From assembly GCA_003538525.1 (NCBI GenBank), contig DPRZ01000258.1:1-6815 (forward strand): a stretch of 6,815 nucleotides of DNA, read 5' to 3'. The translations under genes were made by a program, and so were the position numbers. Source of the DNA: Neisseriales bacterium (GTDB taxonomy: Bacteria > Pseudomonadota > Gammaproteobacteria > Burkholderiales > UBA11063). Each line of letters begins with the position of its first letter. The first letter of the stretch is position 1. This document shows positions 1 to 6,815 of this stretch, one piece after another. The notes beneath the pieces are model-generated. The model was given only the letters and a program-made list of their open reading frames with translations. It was not told the DNA's origin and did no database searches.

Positions 1-6
1 CCAACT

Positions 7-1278
7 ATGAATAATTTCAATAAACTAATTGACTACATCAACATATTACACGCTAAAATCAACCTACTTTTAAGCGATGGGGGAAATATTAGCGTTTTAG
101 CGAGTATTTTTGGCATAATTTTTATCGCATGGTTCATTACGCGGCGGATCCGCAAGCACTTCTTACAACAAAAATTTCCGCTTTCGTTATTCAGTAACAT
201 AATCGCACCCAGTATTGTCTATGCTTCTTTAAGCATTATTAATTTAGCGTATTTAATTAAACATTCCAGTAGTAATTATCTAATTTCTTTCTTTAGCTGG
301 TTGGCGCTAGCAATGCTGTGTATTCGTGCGATTAACGGAATTTTAAGCCATCTTTTTGCCAGTAAATCCTATATTCAGAGTCTAACTAAAATTATCCAAC
401 TTAGCCTCTGGCTCTGCGCTTTAGTGATGATTACCGATAGCAATAATGACATTATTGTACTTTTAGACAGCATCACTTTTCACTTAAGTAAAACCAATGA
501 AATTTCAATATGGGATATTTTACATGCTATTGCAACAATAATTATTGCTATCGTAATAGCTATGCTCACCAATCAATTTATCGAACGTAAAATTAGCAAC
601 GTTCAAAACATTGATAATAATTTACAACAAATATTTATACGCTTAAGTAAAATTTTAATTTTCATTGTTGGCTTACTAATAACACTACCAATGGTGGGAA
701 TTGATATTACTGCCCTCTCGGTATTAGGTGGCGCAATTGGGGTTGGGATTGGCTTTGGTCTACAAAAAATTGCCAGTAATTTCTTGAGTGGTTTCATTAT
801 TCTTTTTGATCGCTCAATTAAAGTTGGTGATAGGTTGATTATCGACAATAATGCAGGACTAGTTGAAAAAATCACCATGCGCTATGTCGTTATGGAGCGT
901 TTTGATGGCACAGAAGTTTTGATTCCGAATGAGATGTTTATTACCAATAGCATTCAAAATCAATCCTACTCCAACACCAGTCTGCGCGCTGAAATTAGCT
1001 GTAATATCGGCAGTGATAACGATATTTTGCATGCCATTGAGCTAATCACACAGATAATTAAAAATGAACCTAACACTTTAAACGATAAAGTCAGTGTCAA
1101 CATTACGCGTTTAATTGATGGTGGCGTTGAAGTTAAAGGCTATTTCTGGGTTGAGAATCCAAGTTTAATTAATGGCGTCGGTAATAGCATTTATGTCCAA
1201 ATTTTGGAACTATTCAAACAACAGGCGATAACACTTCCTGCGACCAGTCAAAGAATTGAGCTGATTAAAAATGGCTAA
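7..1278 (+). CDS. MscS-family mechanosensitive ion channel
   Basis: This is probably an inner membrane channel that opens under membrane tension and releases solutes during hypo-osmotic shock. The N-terminal half is hydrophobic, with likely membrane helices near residues 28-45, 62-84, 91-110, 128-144 and 168-190. The conserved MscS core follows: a helix at about 212-233, then the Gly/Ala-rich pore helix at about 236-267, containing GGAIGVGIGFGLQKIASNF. The segment FDRSIKVGDRLII (267-279) opens the cytoplasmic beta domain. LIPNEMFITNSIQN (305-318) is the typical end of that domain, and an alpha/beta C-terminal domain runs to residue 423. At 423 residues it is longer than the small E. coli MscS (about 286) because of the extra N-terminal helices. 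The ATG at 7 has almost no upstream sequence in the window, and the frame is open to the left edge, so the true start could lie further left. It overlaps the next gene by 8 bases. The family assignment is firm; gating and ion preference cannot be read from the sequence. Confidence 0.93.
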   Translation: MNNFNKLIDYINILHAKINLLLSDGGNISVLASIFGIIFIAWFITRRIRKHFLQQKFPLSLFSNIIAPSIVYASLSIINLAYLIKHSSSNYLISFFSWLALAMLCIRAINGILSHLFASKSYIQSLTKIIQLSLWLCALVMITDSNNDIIVLLDSITFHLSKTNEISIWDILHAIATIIIAIVIAMLTNQFIERKISNVQNIDNNLQQIFIRLSKILIFIVGLLITLPMVGIDITALSVLGGAIGVGIGFGLQKIASNFLSGFIILFDRSIKVGDRLIIDNNAGLVEKITMRYVVMERFDGTEVLIPNEMFITNSIQNQSYSNTSLRAEISCNIGSDNDILHAIELITQIIKNEPNTLNDKVSVNITRLIDGGVEVKGYFWVENPSLINGVGNSIYVQILELFKQQAITLPATSQRIELIKNG

Positions 1279-2320
1279 GCTGCCAAAAATTCGCCCACAA
1301 TTTCGCGCCAATCTGGCAGCACAAGGAATTGCCTTTATTTTAAATATAACATTATTTGTGCTAACTAACAATTACTTTTTTATCTGGACCGAGTTAGCTT
1401 GTTTTTGTTTTTTTGGCGGTCATATAGCCAAAAGTCCAACATTTATTGACCGTAACATCTTAAACCATTTTATTAGCGTGATGGCATATTATCTCATTTC
1501 TTTGCTAATTGAATTCAATAATACGCTTTATTTATGTCTAATTTTTAGCTTTACTTATGTTTATTTTATCCTGAGAAATAACGGTTACCATAAAAGTTTC
1601 AACTTATACATGTATATCCAAGCGCTGCTAATCGGTACAACCTTTACCAGCTATCCATTTCATGACAAAATATTAGCTACTATTGTTGCATATATTGAGG
1701 CACAATTAATTCTTAATTTAGCATTTAAATTTACCAAAGTTCGCGCTGTTCATGAAACAGAATTACGCTATCACCACGTGTTTAAAGTTTCGGCAATTAG
1801 CTGGTTAGATTTTCAGCGCCCAGAAGTACGCTTAGCAATCCGTGGTGCATTTACCGCGGCAATTTTATACGCGCTGTGCTCATCTTTTCATGATATGAAA
1901 CCCAATTGGGCGGTAGTAGCTGCGCTTTCCTGCCTCCAGCGCGATGATTATACTGCTAGTTTACGCGCAATTAAAGGTGTTGGGATTGGTTCATTACTGG
2001 GTTGGCCACTAGCCGCTGGTTTAATTTATCTTTTAACTGATCATATCGAAATTAGTACGGCACTAATCTGGATATTTATGCTCAGCGCCATGGTTTGTTC
2101 ATTCGAATTATTTATCCGCCCGCGGTTATGGTTACAAATTCTAAATAGCGTTCTCGTTTTAATATCCGTAATTTGTGTTGGTGTTGCACTCCAAATTAAA
2201 GGCTTAGCTTATTTAGATTTAAAAGTCTTAAATTCATTAATCGGAATAGTGGTTGCAATGCTAATATTATGGACTTGGCAAAAGACGAATAAGTACTTTG
2301 CTAATGTGAAAACGCACTAG
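1271..2320 (+). CDS. FUSC-like multi-spanning inner membrane protein
   Basis: This looks like a member of the fusaric acid resistance (FUSC / aromatic acid exporter) superfamily, related to YccS and AaeB. The protein has about ten to twelve hydrophobic segments in two halves: roughly residues 15-50, 62-101 and 113-152, then 190-221, 233-280, 286-307 and 315-336. The second half matches the FUSC_2 pattern. It has RLAIRGAFTAAILYAL (187-202), then KPNWAVVAALSCLQRD (210-225), then a basic turn SLRAIKGVGIGSLLG (230-244). This corresponds to the family's W...A...R...R..G...G arrangement. At 349 residues it is about half the length of AaeB-type exporters and lacks their large soluble domain. No periplasmic adaptor gene of the AaeA type lies beside it in this window, so its substrate and even its export activity are unproven. 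The ATG overlaps the end of the upstream channel gene by 8 bases, suggesting translational coupling; only a weak GAG (1258-1260) lies upstream as a ribosome binding site. Confidence 0.75.
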   Translation: MAKLPKIRPQFRANLAAQGIAFILNITLFVLTNNYFFIWTELACFCFFGGHIAKSPTFIDRNILNHFISVMAYYLISLLIEFNNTLYLCLIFSFTYVYFILRNNGYHKSFNLYMYIQALLIGTTFTSYPFHDKILATIVAYIEAQLILNLAFKFTKVRAVHETELRYHHVFKVSAISWLDFQRPEVRLAIRGAFTAAILYALCSSFHDMKPNWAVVAALSCLQRDDYTASLRAIKGVGIGSLLGWPLAAGLIYLLTDHIEISTALIWIFMLSAMVCSFELFIRPRLWLQILNSVLVLISVICVGVALQIKGLAYLDLKVLNSLIGIVVAMLILWTWQKTNKYFANVKTH

Positions 2321-2361
2321 ATTTTTATTAAAATAGATTTGTGGCTAACTGCTTATCAATA

Positions 2362-2402
2362 TGGCGAAATAATTGAATTTAAAACCGCAACCAATTTCGC
2401 CA
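2362..2402. terminator. Inverted repeat between convergent genes, possible bidirectional terminator
   Basis: A perfect 9-base inverted repeat, TGGCGAAAT (2362-2370) and ATTTCGCCA (2394-2402), encloses a 23-base AT-rich loop. It lies between the stop of the FUSC-like gene at 2320 and the stop of the barrel gene at 2418, where a shared terminator is expected. Neither strand has a clean run of T after the stem, so it is not a textbook intrinsic terminator. Its role is inferred from position and symmetry only. Confidence 0.4.
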
Positions 2403-2417
2403 ACCATCCTCAATAAA

Positions 2418-3239
2418 CTAGTATGTTAAACCAATGGTAGCCATTGTTCCAATCTGATTTTGTTGATACAATTGATATTGTTGTGCAGATGTTGGTGAAC
2501 CAGTTAACGCATTATAAGTATAAAATGCTTGCAGACCTAGTTGTAATTCATCCCAAACATTAAATTTAGCCCCGAGAGTCGAGGTTAATTGATAGTTTGA
2601 TGCCGAAGTATAAGTTGCGGTTGGTTGTGATTGATCAGAATTATAAAGAACATTTTGATCAAAATAGACATCAAAAACTTTGTTAATCCGATATTCTACG
2701 CGTCCACCAAGACCACCAGTTAAGAAGTAATCCTGTGTTACATTGGCAGTTAAATTATTAACCCCACCTGAACTAGATAAATTATTATTCAATGAATTCG
2801 AGGTCAAATTAGTATTTCTACCCACTAAAACATATGGTGTAACTAAAAGTGTATCGACTAATACTGGGAACGCATAACCTACTTTAACGTTTAGATCACC
2901 AATTGCTGGATCTTGCCCTAAAGGTCCAGTTGTTGCATTCGGATTGCTTGAGTTATAATTACTATAACCTATCATCATTGAACCATCAAAACGGGCCCAC
3001 AAGCCCATATCAAATAAACGTTCAATCCCAAACCCAACAAACGTAGTTCCATAATTAGTATTTTGTGCGTAAGAATTAGTTAAATTACCGTAATTAGTCC
3101 CAATACCGATATAATATTGATTATCAAATTCTTGAAAAGCATAATTTTCAGGCAAAACTACACCACTTTCAGCAGGAGACACCGCTACAGCCAAACTTGA
3201 ACTAAGAACTAAACTTAAACTTACTATTAATTTACGCAT
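2418..3239 (-). CDS. Outer membrane beta-barrel protein, unknown function
   Basis: This is a 273-residue secreted protein predicted to form a small barrel in the outer membrane. It starts with a clear Sec signal peptide: Met-Arg-Lys, a hydrophobic core to about residue 16, and a cleavage site after Ala19 (AVA) or Ala23 (SPA). The mature part has alternating aromatic/aliphatic stretches typical of barrel strands, near residues 41-50, 63-76, 79-92, 114-124, 130-141, 168-184, 188-200, 215-228, 231-243 and 262-273. This suggests eight to ten strands. The last residues, ATIGLTY, end in an aromatic residue as expected for recognition by the BAM complex. The loop at about 142-168 is very rich in Asn, Ser and Thr, consistent with a surface-exposed loop. 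There is no OmpA-like peptidoglycan-binding domain. I do not recognise a named family. A modest GGA lies 6 bases before the ATG. It follows pgi after 76 bases, with an inverted repeat between, so it is probably transcribed separately. Confidence 0.8.
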   Translation of the reverse strand: MRKLIVSLSLVLSSSLAVAVSPAESGVVLPENYAFQEFDNQYYIGIGTNYGNLTNSYAQNTNYGTTFVGFGIERLFDMGLWARFDGSMMIGYSNYNSSNPNATTGPLGQDPAIGDLNVKVGYAFPVLVDTLLVTPYVLVGRNTNLTSNSLNNNLSSSGGVNNLTANVTQDYFLTGGLGGRVEYRINKVFDVYFDQNVLYNSDQSQPTATYTSASNYQLTSTLGAKFNVWDELQLGLQAFYTYNALTGSPTSAQQYQLYQQNQIGTMATIGLTY

Positions 3240-3266
3240 ATGCTATCCATAGAATATTTTATAATT

Positions 3267-3303
3267 CGAGGTTAAGCTATGGCTATCCCAAAACTTAACC
3301 TCG
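3267..3303 (-). terminator. Perfect 10-bp inverted repeat between pgi and the barrel gene
   Basis: The arms CGAGGTTAAG (3267-3276) and CTTAACCTCG (3294-3303) are exactly complementary, with a 17-base loop. The hairpin begins 12 bases after the pgi stop codon on the - strand, where a terminator or 3'-end-stabilising stem would be expected. The bases after the stem in that direction are AT-rich but mixed, without a T run. An operator or attenuator controlling the downstream barrel gene is therefore an alternative. A TATAAA box at 3263-3258, directly beyond the stem, could be a -10 element for that gene, but I see no good -35 at the proper spacing. Confidence 0.5.
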
Positions 3304-3315
3304 GTTTAAAGGTTG

Positions 3316-4947
3316 TTACTTACGTGTTGAAATATAATGCTGAATAAGCGTCGTCGTTGATGAATCATGATTTGAAATCGCACCACCTTCAATATCAGCC
3401 AACACTTTTTTAGCCAGTTGTTTACCCAGCTCAACACCCCATTGATCAAAGCTATTTATCTCCCACATTACACCTTGAACAAACACCTTATGCTCATATA
3501 AAGCAATTAACATACCTAAATAGCGTGGGCTAATTTCTGGTAAGACTAACATATTACTTGGGCGATTACCTGCAAATACCTTGTGTTTAGCAATTTCACT
3601 AGCTTTAACCGCATCCATTCCTTGAGCTAATAACTCAGCCTCAGCAGTGGCATAGGTTTTACCGGTCATAAAGGCCTCGGCTTGAGCTAGTGCATTTGAC
3701 CACAAAATATCATTGTGTTCTTGATTACTAAATTTATCTGATGCCGCAATAATAATGTCCATCGGCACAACTTGCGTACCTTGATGTAATAATTGGTAAT
3801 AAGCATGTTGACCATTAATGCCACTATCGCCCCAAACAATTGGGCAGGTTGCATAATTGACTGAATCACCATTTGTCTTTACCGATTTCCCATTACTTTC
3901 CATTTCCAATTGTTGAATATAGGCAGGAAAACGTGTCAAACGCGTGTTGTATGGTGAAATAACTAAACTACGATAATCAAAAAAATCAACATACCAATAA
4001 CCAATTAAGCCAAGAATCACAGGTAAATTTTGGCGTAAGTCAGTAGTTTCATTAAAATGCTTATCCATCGCATTTGCACCAGCTAAGAACTCAGCAAAAT
4101 TATCCCAGCCAATATACAAAGCAATACTCAAGCCAATCGCTGACCATGAACTATAGCGTCCGCCGACGAAATCCCAAAATTCAAACATATTTTCAGCCGC
4201 AATACCAAATTCAGCAACCGCTTTAGCATTGGTAGAAAGTGCAATAAAATGCTTGGCAATTGCTGCGGTATTATTATTGGTTTGAGCTAAAAACCAATTA
4301 CGCGAACTATGCGCATTAGTCATGGTTTCTTGAGTGGTAAAGGTTTTTGAAGCCACAACAAATAATGTAGTTTCTGGGTCAATCTCTGTAATAATATCAT
4401 TGAACATATAACCATCAACACTAGAAATAAAATGAATATTAATTCCAGCTTGACGATAGGGTTTAAGCGCTTGACAAATCAGTACTGGACCTAAATCAGA
4501 ACCACCAATTCCAATATTGACAATCGTGGTAATTTTTTTACCAGTATAGCCTAAATGTTCACCAGTATGAATTTTACGACAAAATTCCGCCATTTGAATT
4601 TTTACGGCGTGAATATCATCCATAACATTATGTCCATCCAGCAACAAGCTTGTCTTCTCACTGCGTAAAGCGGTGTGTAATACGGCACGGTCTTCAGTAT
4701 TATTAATTTTCTCAGCATTAAACATCGCTTGAATTTTAGCTTGAATGCCCTGTGATTTAGCTGCGTTCAACAATAAATCCAACGTTCCTTCAGTGAGTTT
4801 ATTCTTAGAAAAGTCAAAGATTAATCCGTCAGTTTCTAAACTTAATTTTTTAGCGCGCTCAGAGTCAGCGTTAAACATATCCTGTAAGCTAATTTTTGCA
4901 ATTTGCTGTTGATGCGTACGCAATTGATCGAATAATTCTTGTTGCAT
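3316..4947 (-). CDS. pgi: Glucose-6-phosphate isomerase
   Basis: This cytosolic enzyme interconverts glucose 6-phosphate and fructose 6-phosphate in glycolysis and gluconeogenesis. Numbered from the start chosen here, the protein has 543 residues, close to the E. coli enzyme. The first SIS-type sugar-isomerase domain carries NIGIGGSDLGP (144-154), the SSVDG turn (175-179) and the phosphate-binding stretch SKTFTTQET (200-208). Both family signatures are present: DFVGGRYSSWSAIG (259-272) and GVMWEINSFDQWGVELGK (492-509). The expected catalytic residues are visible: Glu350 in ESNGK, His381 in NGQHAYYQ and Lys509 in the second signature. An ATG at 4953 is also in frame, but it is only one base from the AGGAG (4959-4955). 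The ATG at 4947 sits 7 bases from it, so I prefer the latter. The gene begins 21 bases after the hflC stop and is probably in the same transcript. It appears intact, with no frameshift or lost motif. Confidence 0.97.
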   Translation of the reverse strand: MQQELFDQLRTHQQQIAKISLQDMFNADSERAKKLSLETDGLIFDFSKNKLTEGTLDLLLNAAKSQGIQAKIQAMFNAEKINNTEDRAVLHTALRSEKTSLLLDGHNVMDDIHAVKIQMAEFCRKIHTGEHLGYTGKKITTIVNIGIGGSDLGPVLICQALKPYRQAGINIHFISSVDGYMFNDIITEIDPETTLFVVASKTFTTQETMTNAHSSRNWFLAQTNNNTAAIAKHFIALSTNAKAVAEFGIAAENMFEFWDFVGGRYSSWSAIGLSIALYIGWDNFAEFLAGANAMDKHFNETTDLRQNLPVILGLIGYWYVDFFDYRSLVISPYNTRLTRFPAYIQQLEMESNGKSVKTNGDSVNYATCPIVWGDSGINGQHAYYQLLHQGTQVVPMDIIIAASDKFSNQEHNDILWSNALAQAEAFMTGKTYATAEAELLAQGMDAVKASEIAKHKVFAGNRPSNMLVLPEISPRYLGMLIALYEHKVFVQGVMWEINSFDQWGVELGKQLAKKVLADIEGGAISNHDSSTTTLIQHYISTRK

Positions 4948-4954
4948 TACCATA

Positions 4955-4959
4955 CTCCT
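4955..4959 (-). promoter_or_regulatory. Ribosome binding site of pgi, deciding the start
   Basis: On the - strand the sequence reads AGGAG, T, ATG, GTA, ATG. The spacing is 1 base to the first ATG (4953) and 7 bases to the second (4947). Only the second is normal for initiation, so the protein most likely starts Met-Gln-Gln-Glu-Leu rather than Met-Val-Met. Confidence 0.8.
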
Positions 4960-4968
4960 ATGAATGGT

Positions 4969-5700
4969 TTAATTGTACAATTTATTTAGTGCTGGAATCT
5001 CTTGTTTAGACTGAGCACTTTCGCCAAGATTATGAACTTTAATAAAATAATCAAAAAACTGTGGATCACTCGCTCTTAAATTAGCCAACTCAGTGCGGTG
5101 TGTCGCATCGGCTTGAGTTTTAATTTGTTGTGCGGCAATATAAATACTCTCTGGACTCAGCAAATTACTATTATTTAATTTCCCATGCGGCGAAATAACT
5201 GGCGCGGCAATTGGATTTAAACTCACAATCTGGAGATTGATAATTTTAATGCCTAAGTTAGTCAACGACCAATTCTTAAGCTGCTCAACATTACCTTGAA
5301 AATCTAAATTACTCTTTGCATTCACGGCAAGCGTACTTAGTTTAGTCAATACCGCTTGAGATAATTCACTATCAAAAACTTTTACTGAATTGTTATTAAG
5401 ATAGTGTAAATAGCTTTCGGCTTGGGTTACTTGCCAATTAACCACTACTTTGCTAGTGAATGCCTGCCCAGATTCAACGGATAAGCTTTGATTCATCGCA
5501 ACATACGAACTGCGCTGATTAGTATAAACATAGCTCAATTCGCCATAAAAAGGAACTTTCCAATGTAAACCAGGTGGGTAGCTTTGAATAGGTTTATTAG
5601 CAGAAAAACTAACCATGCCTAGTTCGCGTTGATCAACACTAAAAAAGCCCCCCAACAGAAAGCCAATGAGAATTAAACCAAGGATTAAGCTATTGCGCAT
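4969..5700 (-). CDS. hflC: HflC-like SPFH-domain membrane protein, shortened
   Basis: This is probably the HflC partner of the HflK-HflC complex, which in E. coli sits in the inner membrane, faces the periplasm and modulates the FtsH protease. An N-terminal membrane anchor (about residues 4-20) is followed by the SPFH region (about 22-162). That region includes QRELGMVSF, the typical PPGLHWKVPF (42-51), a WQVTQAESYLHYL strand-helix (89-101) and LGIKIINLQIVSLN (149-162). Near the C-terminus, SDPQFFDYFIKVHNLGES (211-228) matches the E. coli HflC segment around KDPDFYAFIRSL. The protein is only 243 residues against about 334 in E. coli. The stretch between the SPFH domain and the DPQFF motif is about 48 residues, contains prolines, and lacks the usual long Ala/Glu/Arg-rich coiled coil. 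It overlaps hflK by 11 bases. AGGGAG (5713-5708) lies 7 bases before the ATG, supporting this start. The assignment rests on the SPFH motifs and on adjacency to the HflK-like gene. Confidence 0.83.
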   Translation of the reverse strand: MRNSLILGLILIGFLLGGFFSVDQRELGMVSFSANKPIQSYPPGLHWKVPFYGELSYVYTNQRSSYVAMNQSLSVESGQAFTSKVVVNWQVTQAESYLHYLNNNSVKVFDSELSQAVLTKLSTLAVNAKSNLDFQGNVEQLKNWSLTNLGIKIINLQIVSLNPIAAPVISPHGKLNNSNLLSPESIYIAAQQIKTQADATHRTELANLRASDPQFFDYFIKVHNLGESAQSKQEIPALNKLYN

Positions 5701-6763
5701 AATTTAGCTCCCTTGCTGTATTGCGTTGACGATTTACACTTCGATCAACAGCACGAATATCGCTACGCGAATCAGCACCAATTGAGCTTAAATTTTGCGT
5801 AGGATTTTGTACTAAGCGCATAAACTGTTCCTGGGTTAATTTTAATAACGGGTATGACTCCGCCGTTGATTCTGCAGGTATGCTACTTAGCATTTTATAA
5901 TAAATTAATTCAACAATCGCGGATTTATTGGCACGATATTGCGGAAGTAACTGTTTATATTCCAGCAGCATCGATTCAGTTTTAACTTGACTAGTTTGCT
6001 GATAACTTAAGGCTTGTTGCATTAGTTTAGCACTTAATGGTAGATTTTGAGTTGCGGGTGAACTTTCACTAGCTGCGCTCACGCTAGGTAAATTGCCAAT
6101 ACTTTGTAATGTCAAAATATTAAACTTATCTAACTGTAAACCATAGCTAGCCAATTGTTGTGTGCTTTGTTGGCGAATTTCATTAGCGAGCACGATTGAG
6201 CTCGAGTTCAACAATTCAACACGGTTATAATGTAAAAAATAGCTTTGGGTGTTTACCATCACTAACCAAGCAATTTTTTGATTCAAATCACTAGTTTCTT
6301 GATAGTAGCTGGTATAATATTTTTGCGGATCAATTATTGTATAACTTAACTCAGCCGTTAACTGCAAAGTTTGATTATCTTGTGTCGTTAACTGAAAAAG
6401 ATTGCCACTTTCTTTGCCAATCGACAAATTATTAATCCCTGCATCCAAAGTTTCCACGTTTGACAACGGATACGGCAAGGTTATACCCAAATCCATTCCC
6501 TTAACGCTATGGGTAATTTTGCCATTCCTAAAAATCAAGCCATAATTATCCTCAGGAATATAATAAACTCCCGTGAGCCCCCATAATAGCACGATCATCC
6601 CAACGACAATTAGGATAAAACGCCGATTACTTGGCACCACAGGCGCAACTTTTGGCGCTCGATTCGCGGGTTTTTTACCCATCAAACGAGCAAGGACGCG
6701 ATTTAAGCGTTCGACTAAACCATCATTATTTTGTGGGTCTTTATCGATCTTTCCATGGCTCAT
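5690..6763 (-). CDS. hflK: HflK-like SPFH-domain membrane protein, divergent
   Basis: This is probably the HflK partner of HflC in the membrane complex that regulates FtsH. A basic N-terminal tail of about 48 residues replaces the Gly-rich tail usual in HflK. It is followed by a single membrane helix (about 49-66), giving a type II protein with most of its mass in the periplasm. GVYYIPEDNYGLIFRNGKI (65-83) and GMDLGITLPYPLSNVETLDA (89-108) match the start of the HflK SPFH domain. LTTQDNQTLQLTAELSYTI (125-143) and DPQKYY (145-150) continue it to about residue 220. LLEYKQLLPQYRANKSAIVE (266-285) corresponds to the HflK region FAKLLPEYK near the end of the coiled coil. Between these, Ser/Gln-rich sequence stands where the family usually has PPEEV and an AEAY-type helix. 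The total is 357 residues against about 419 in E. coli. AGGA (6775-6772) lies 8 bases before the ATG, supporting the start. The C-terminal tail (about 330-357) is Arg-rich and polar. Confidence 0.83.
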   Translation of the reverse strand: MSHGKIDKDPQNNDGLVERLNRVLARLMGKKPANRAPKVAPVVPSNRRFILIVVGMIVLLWGLTGVYYIPEDNYGLIFRNGKITHSVKGMDLGITLPYPLSNVETLDAGINNLSIGKESGNLFQLTTQDNQTLQLTAELSYTIIDPQKYYTSYYQETSDLNQKIAWLVMVNTQSYFLHYNRVELLNSSSIVLANEIRQQSTQQLASYGLQLDKFNILTLQSIGNLPSVSAASESSPATQNLPLSAKLMQQALSYQQTSQVKTESMLLEYKQLLPQYRANKSAIVELIYYKMLSSIPAESTAESYPLLKLTQEQFMRLVQNPTQNLSSIGADSRSDIRAVDRSVNRQRNTARELNYAQ

Positions 6764-6815
6764 AAATTAAATCCTGTTGCTTGTTATTATTATGTTGACG
6801 AATAAACTCTAATTT
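6741..6815 (-). CDS. Possible C-terminal end of a gene upstream of hflK (partial)
   Basis: From the right edge, one - strand frame is open for 24 codons and ends at TAA (6743-6741), 23 bases inside hflK. The other two - strand frames close within the first few codons. The predicted tail is polar, includes IRQHNNNKQQ and ends YEPWKDR. In many proteobacteria hflX precedes hflK, so an HflX C-terminus is conceivable, but I do not recognise the sequence. A frame this short can be open by chance. Confidence 0.3.
   Translation of the reverse strand, partial: KLEFIRQHNNNKQQDLIYEPWKDR

Noticed and set aside
603..878. 91-codon open frame on the - strand
   Set aside because: It lies entirely opposite the conserved pore region of the MscS gene and has no recognisable protein features or separate ribosome binding site.
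3687..3872. 61-codon open frame on the - strand
   Set aside because: It is an alternative frame inside pgi, whose catalytic residues are encoded in the same stretch.
4973..4980. Palindrome TTGTACAA at the end of hflC, possible operator
   Set aside because: It is only eight bases long, falls within the last hflC codons, and is easily explained by chance in AT-rich DNA.
6573..6770. 65-codon open frame on the + strand
   Set aside because: It is antisense to the N-terminus and membrane helix of hflK and shows no independent coding signs.
6794..6799. TTGACG on the + strand as a -35 promoter element
   Set aside because: No matching -10 is visible before the window ends, and it points away from any gene seen here.

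Overview
The window is an ordinary-looking stretch of AT-rich chromosome from a Gram-negative bacterium. Several features point to a proteobacterium: a paired HflK/HflC membrane complex, a beta-barrel outer membrane protein ending in an aromatic residue, an MscS-type channel, and an FUSC-type inner membrane protein. The MscS pore sequence resembles betaproteobacterial channels, but an AT-rich gammaproteobacterium cannot be excluded. I cannot name the genus from the sequence. No tRNA, rRNA, CRISPR array, transposase or phage gene is visible.

There are two convergent blocks. On the + strand, positions 7-2320 hold a two-gene unit: an MscS-family mechanosensitive channel overlapping by 8 bases an FUSC-like multi-spanning membrane protein. 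On the - strand, read from right to left, come hflK (6763-5690), hflC (5700-4969), pgi (4947-3316) and a small outer membrane beta-barrel protein (3239-2418). hflK and hflC overlap by 11 bases and pgi starts 21 bases after hflC, so these three look co-transcribed. A perfect 10-base inverted repeat separates pgi from the barrel gene. A second, 9-base inverted repeat lies between the two converging blocks. The right edge may carry the last codons of a further gene upstream of hflK.

Functionally, most of the products are envelope proteins: tension relief (MscS), possible export (FUSC-like), an outer membrane barrel, and a membrane protease-modulating complex (HflKC). The cytosolic glycolytic enzyme glucose-6-phosphate isomerase is the exception. 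The most unusual point is that both HflK and HflC are short and divergent in the region after the SPFH domain, where the family normally carries a long coiled coil. I found no strong evidence for a wholly new system.
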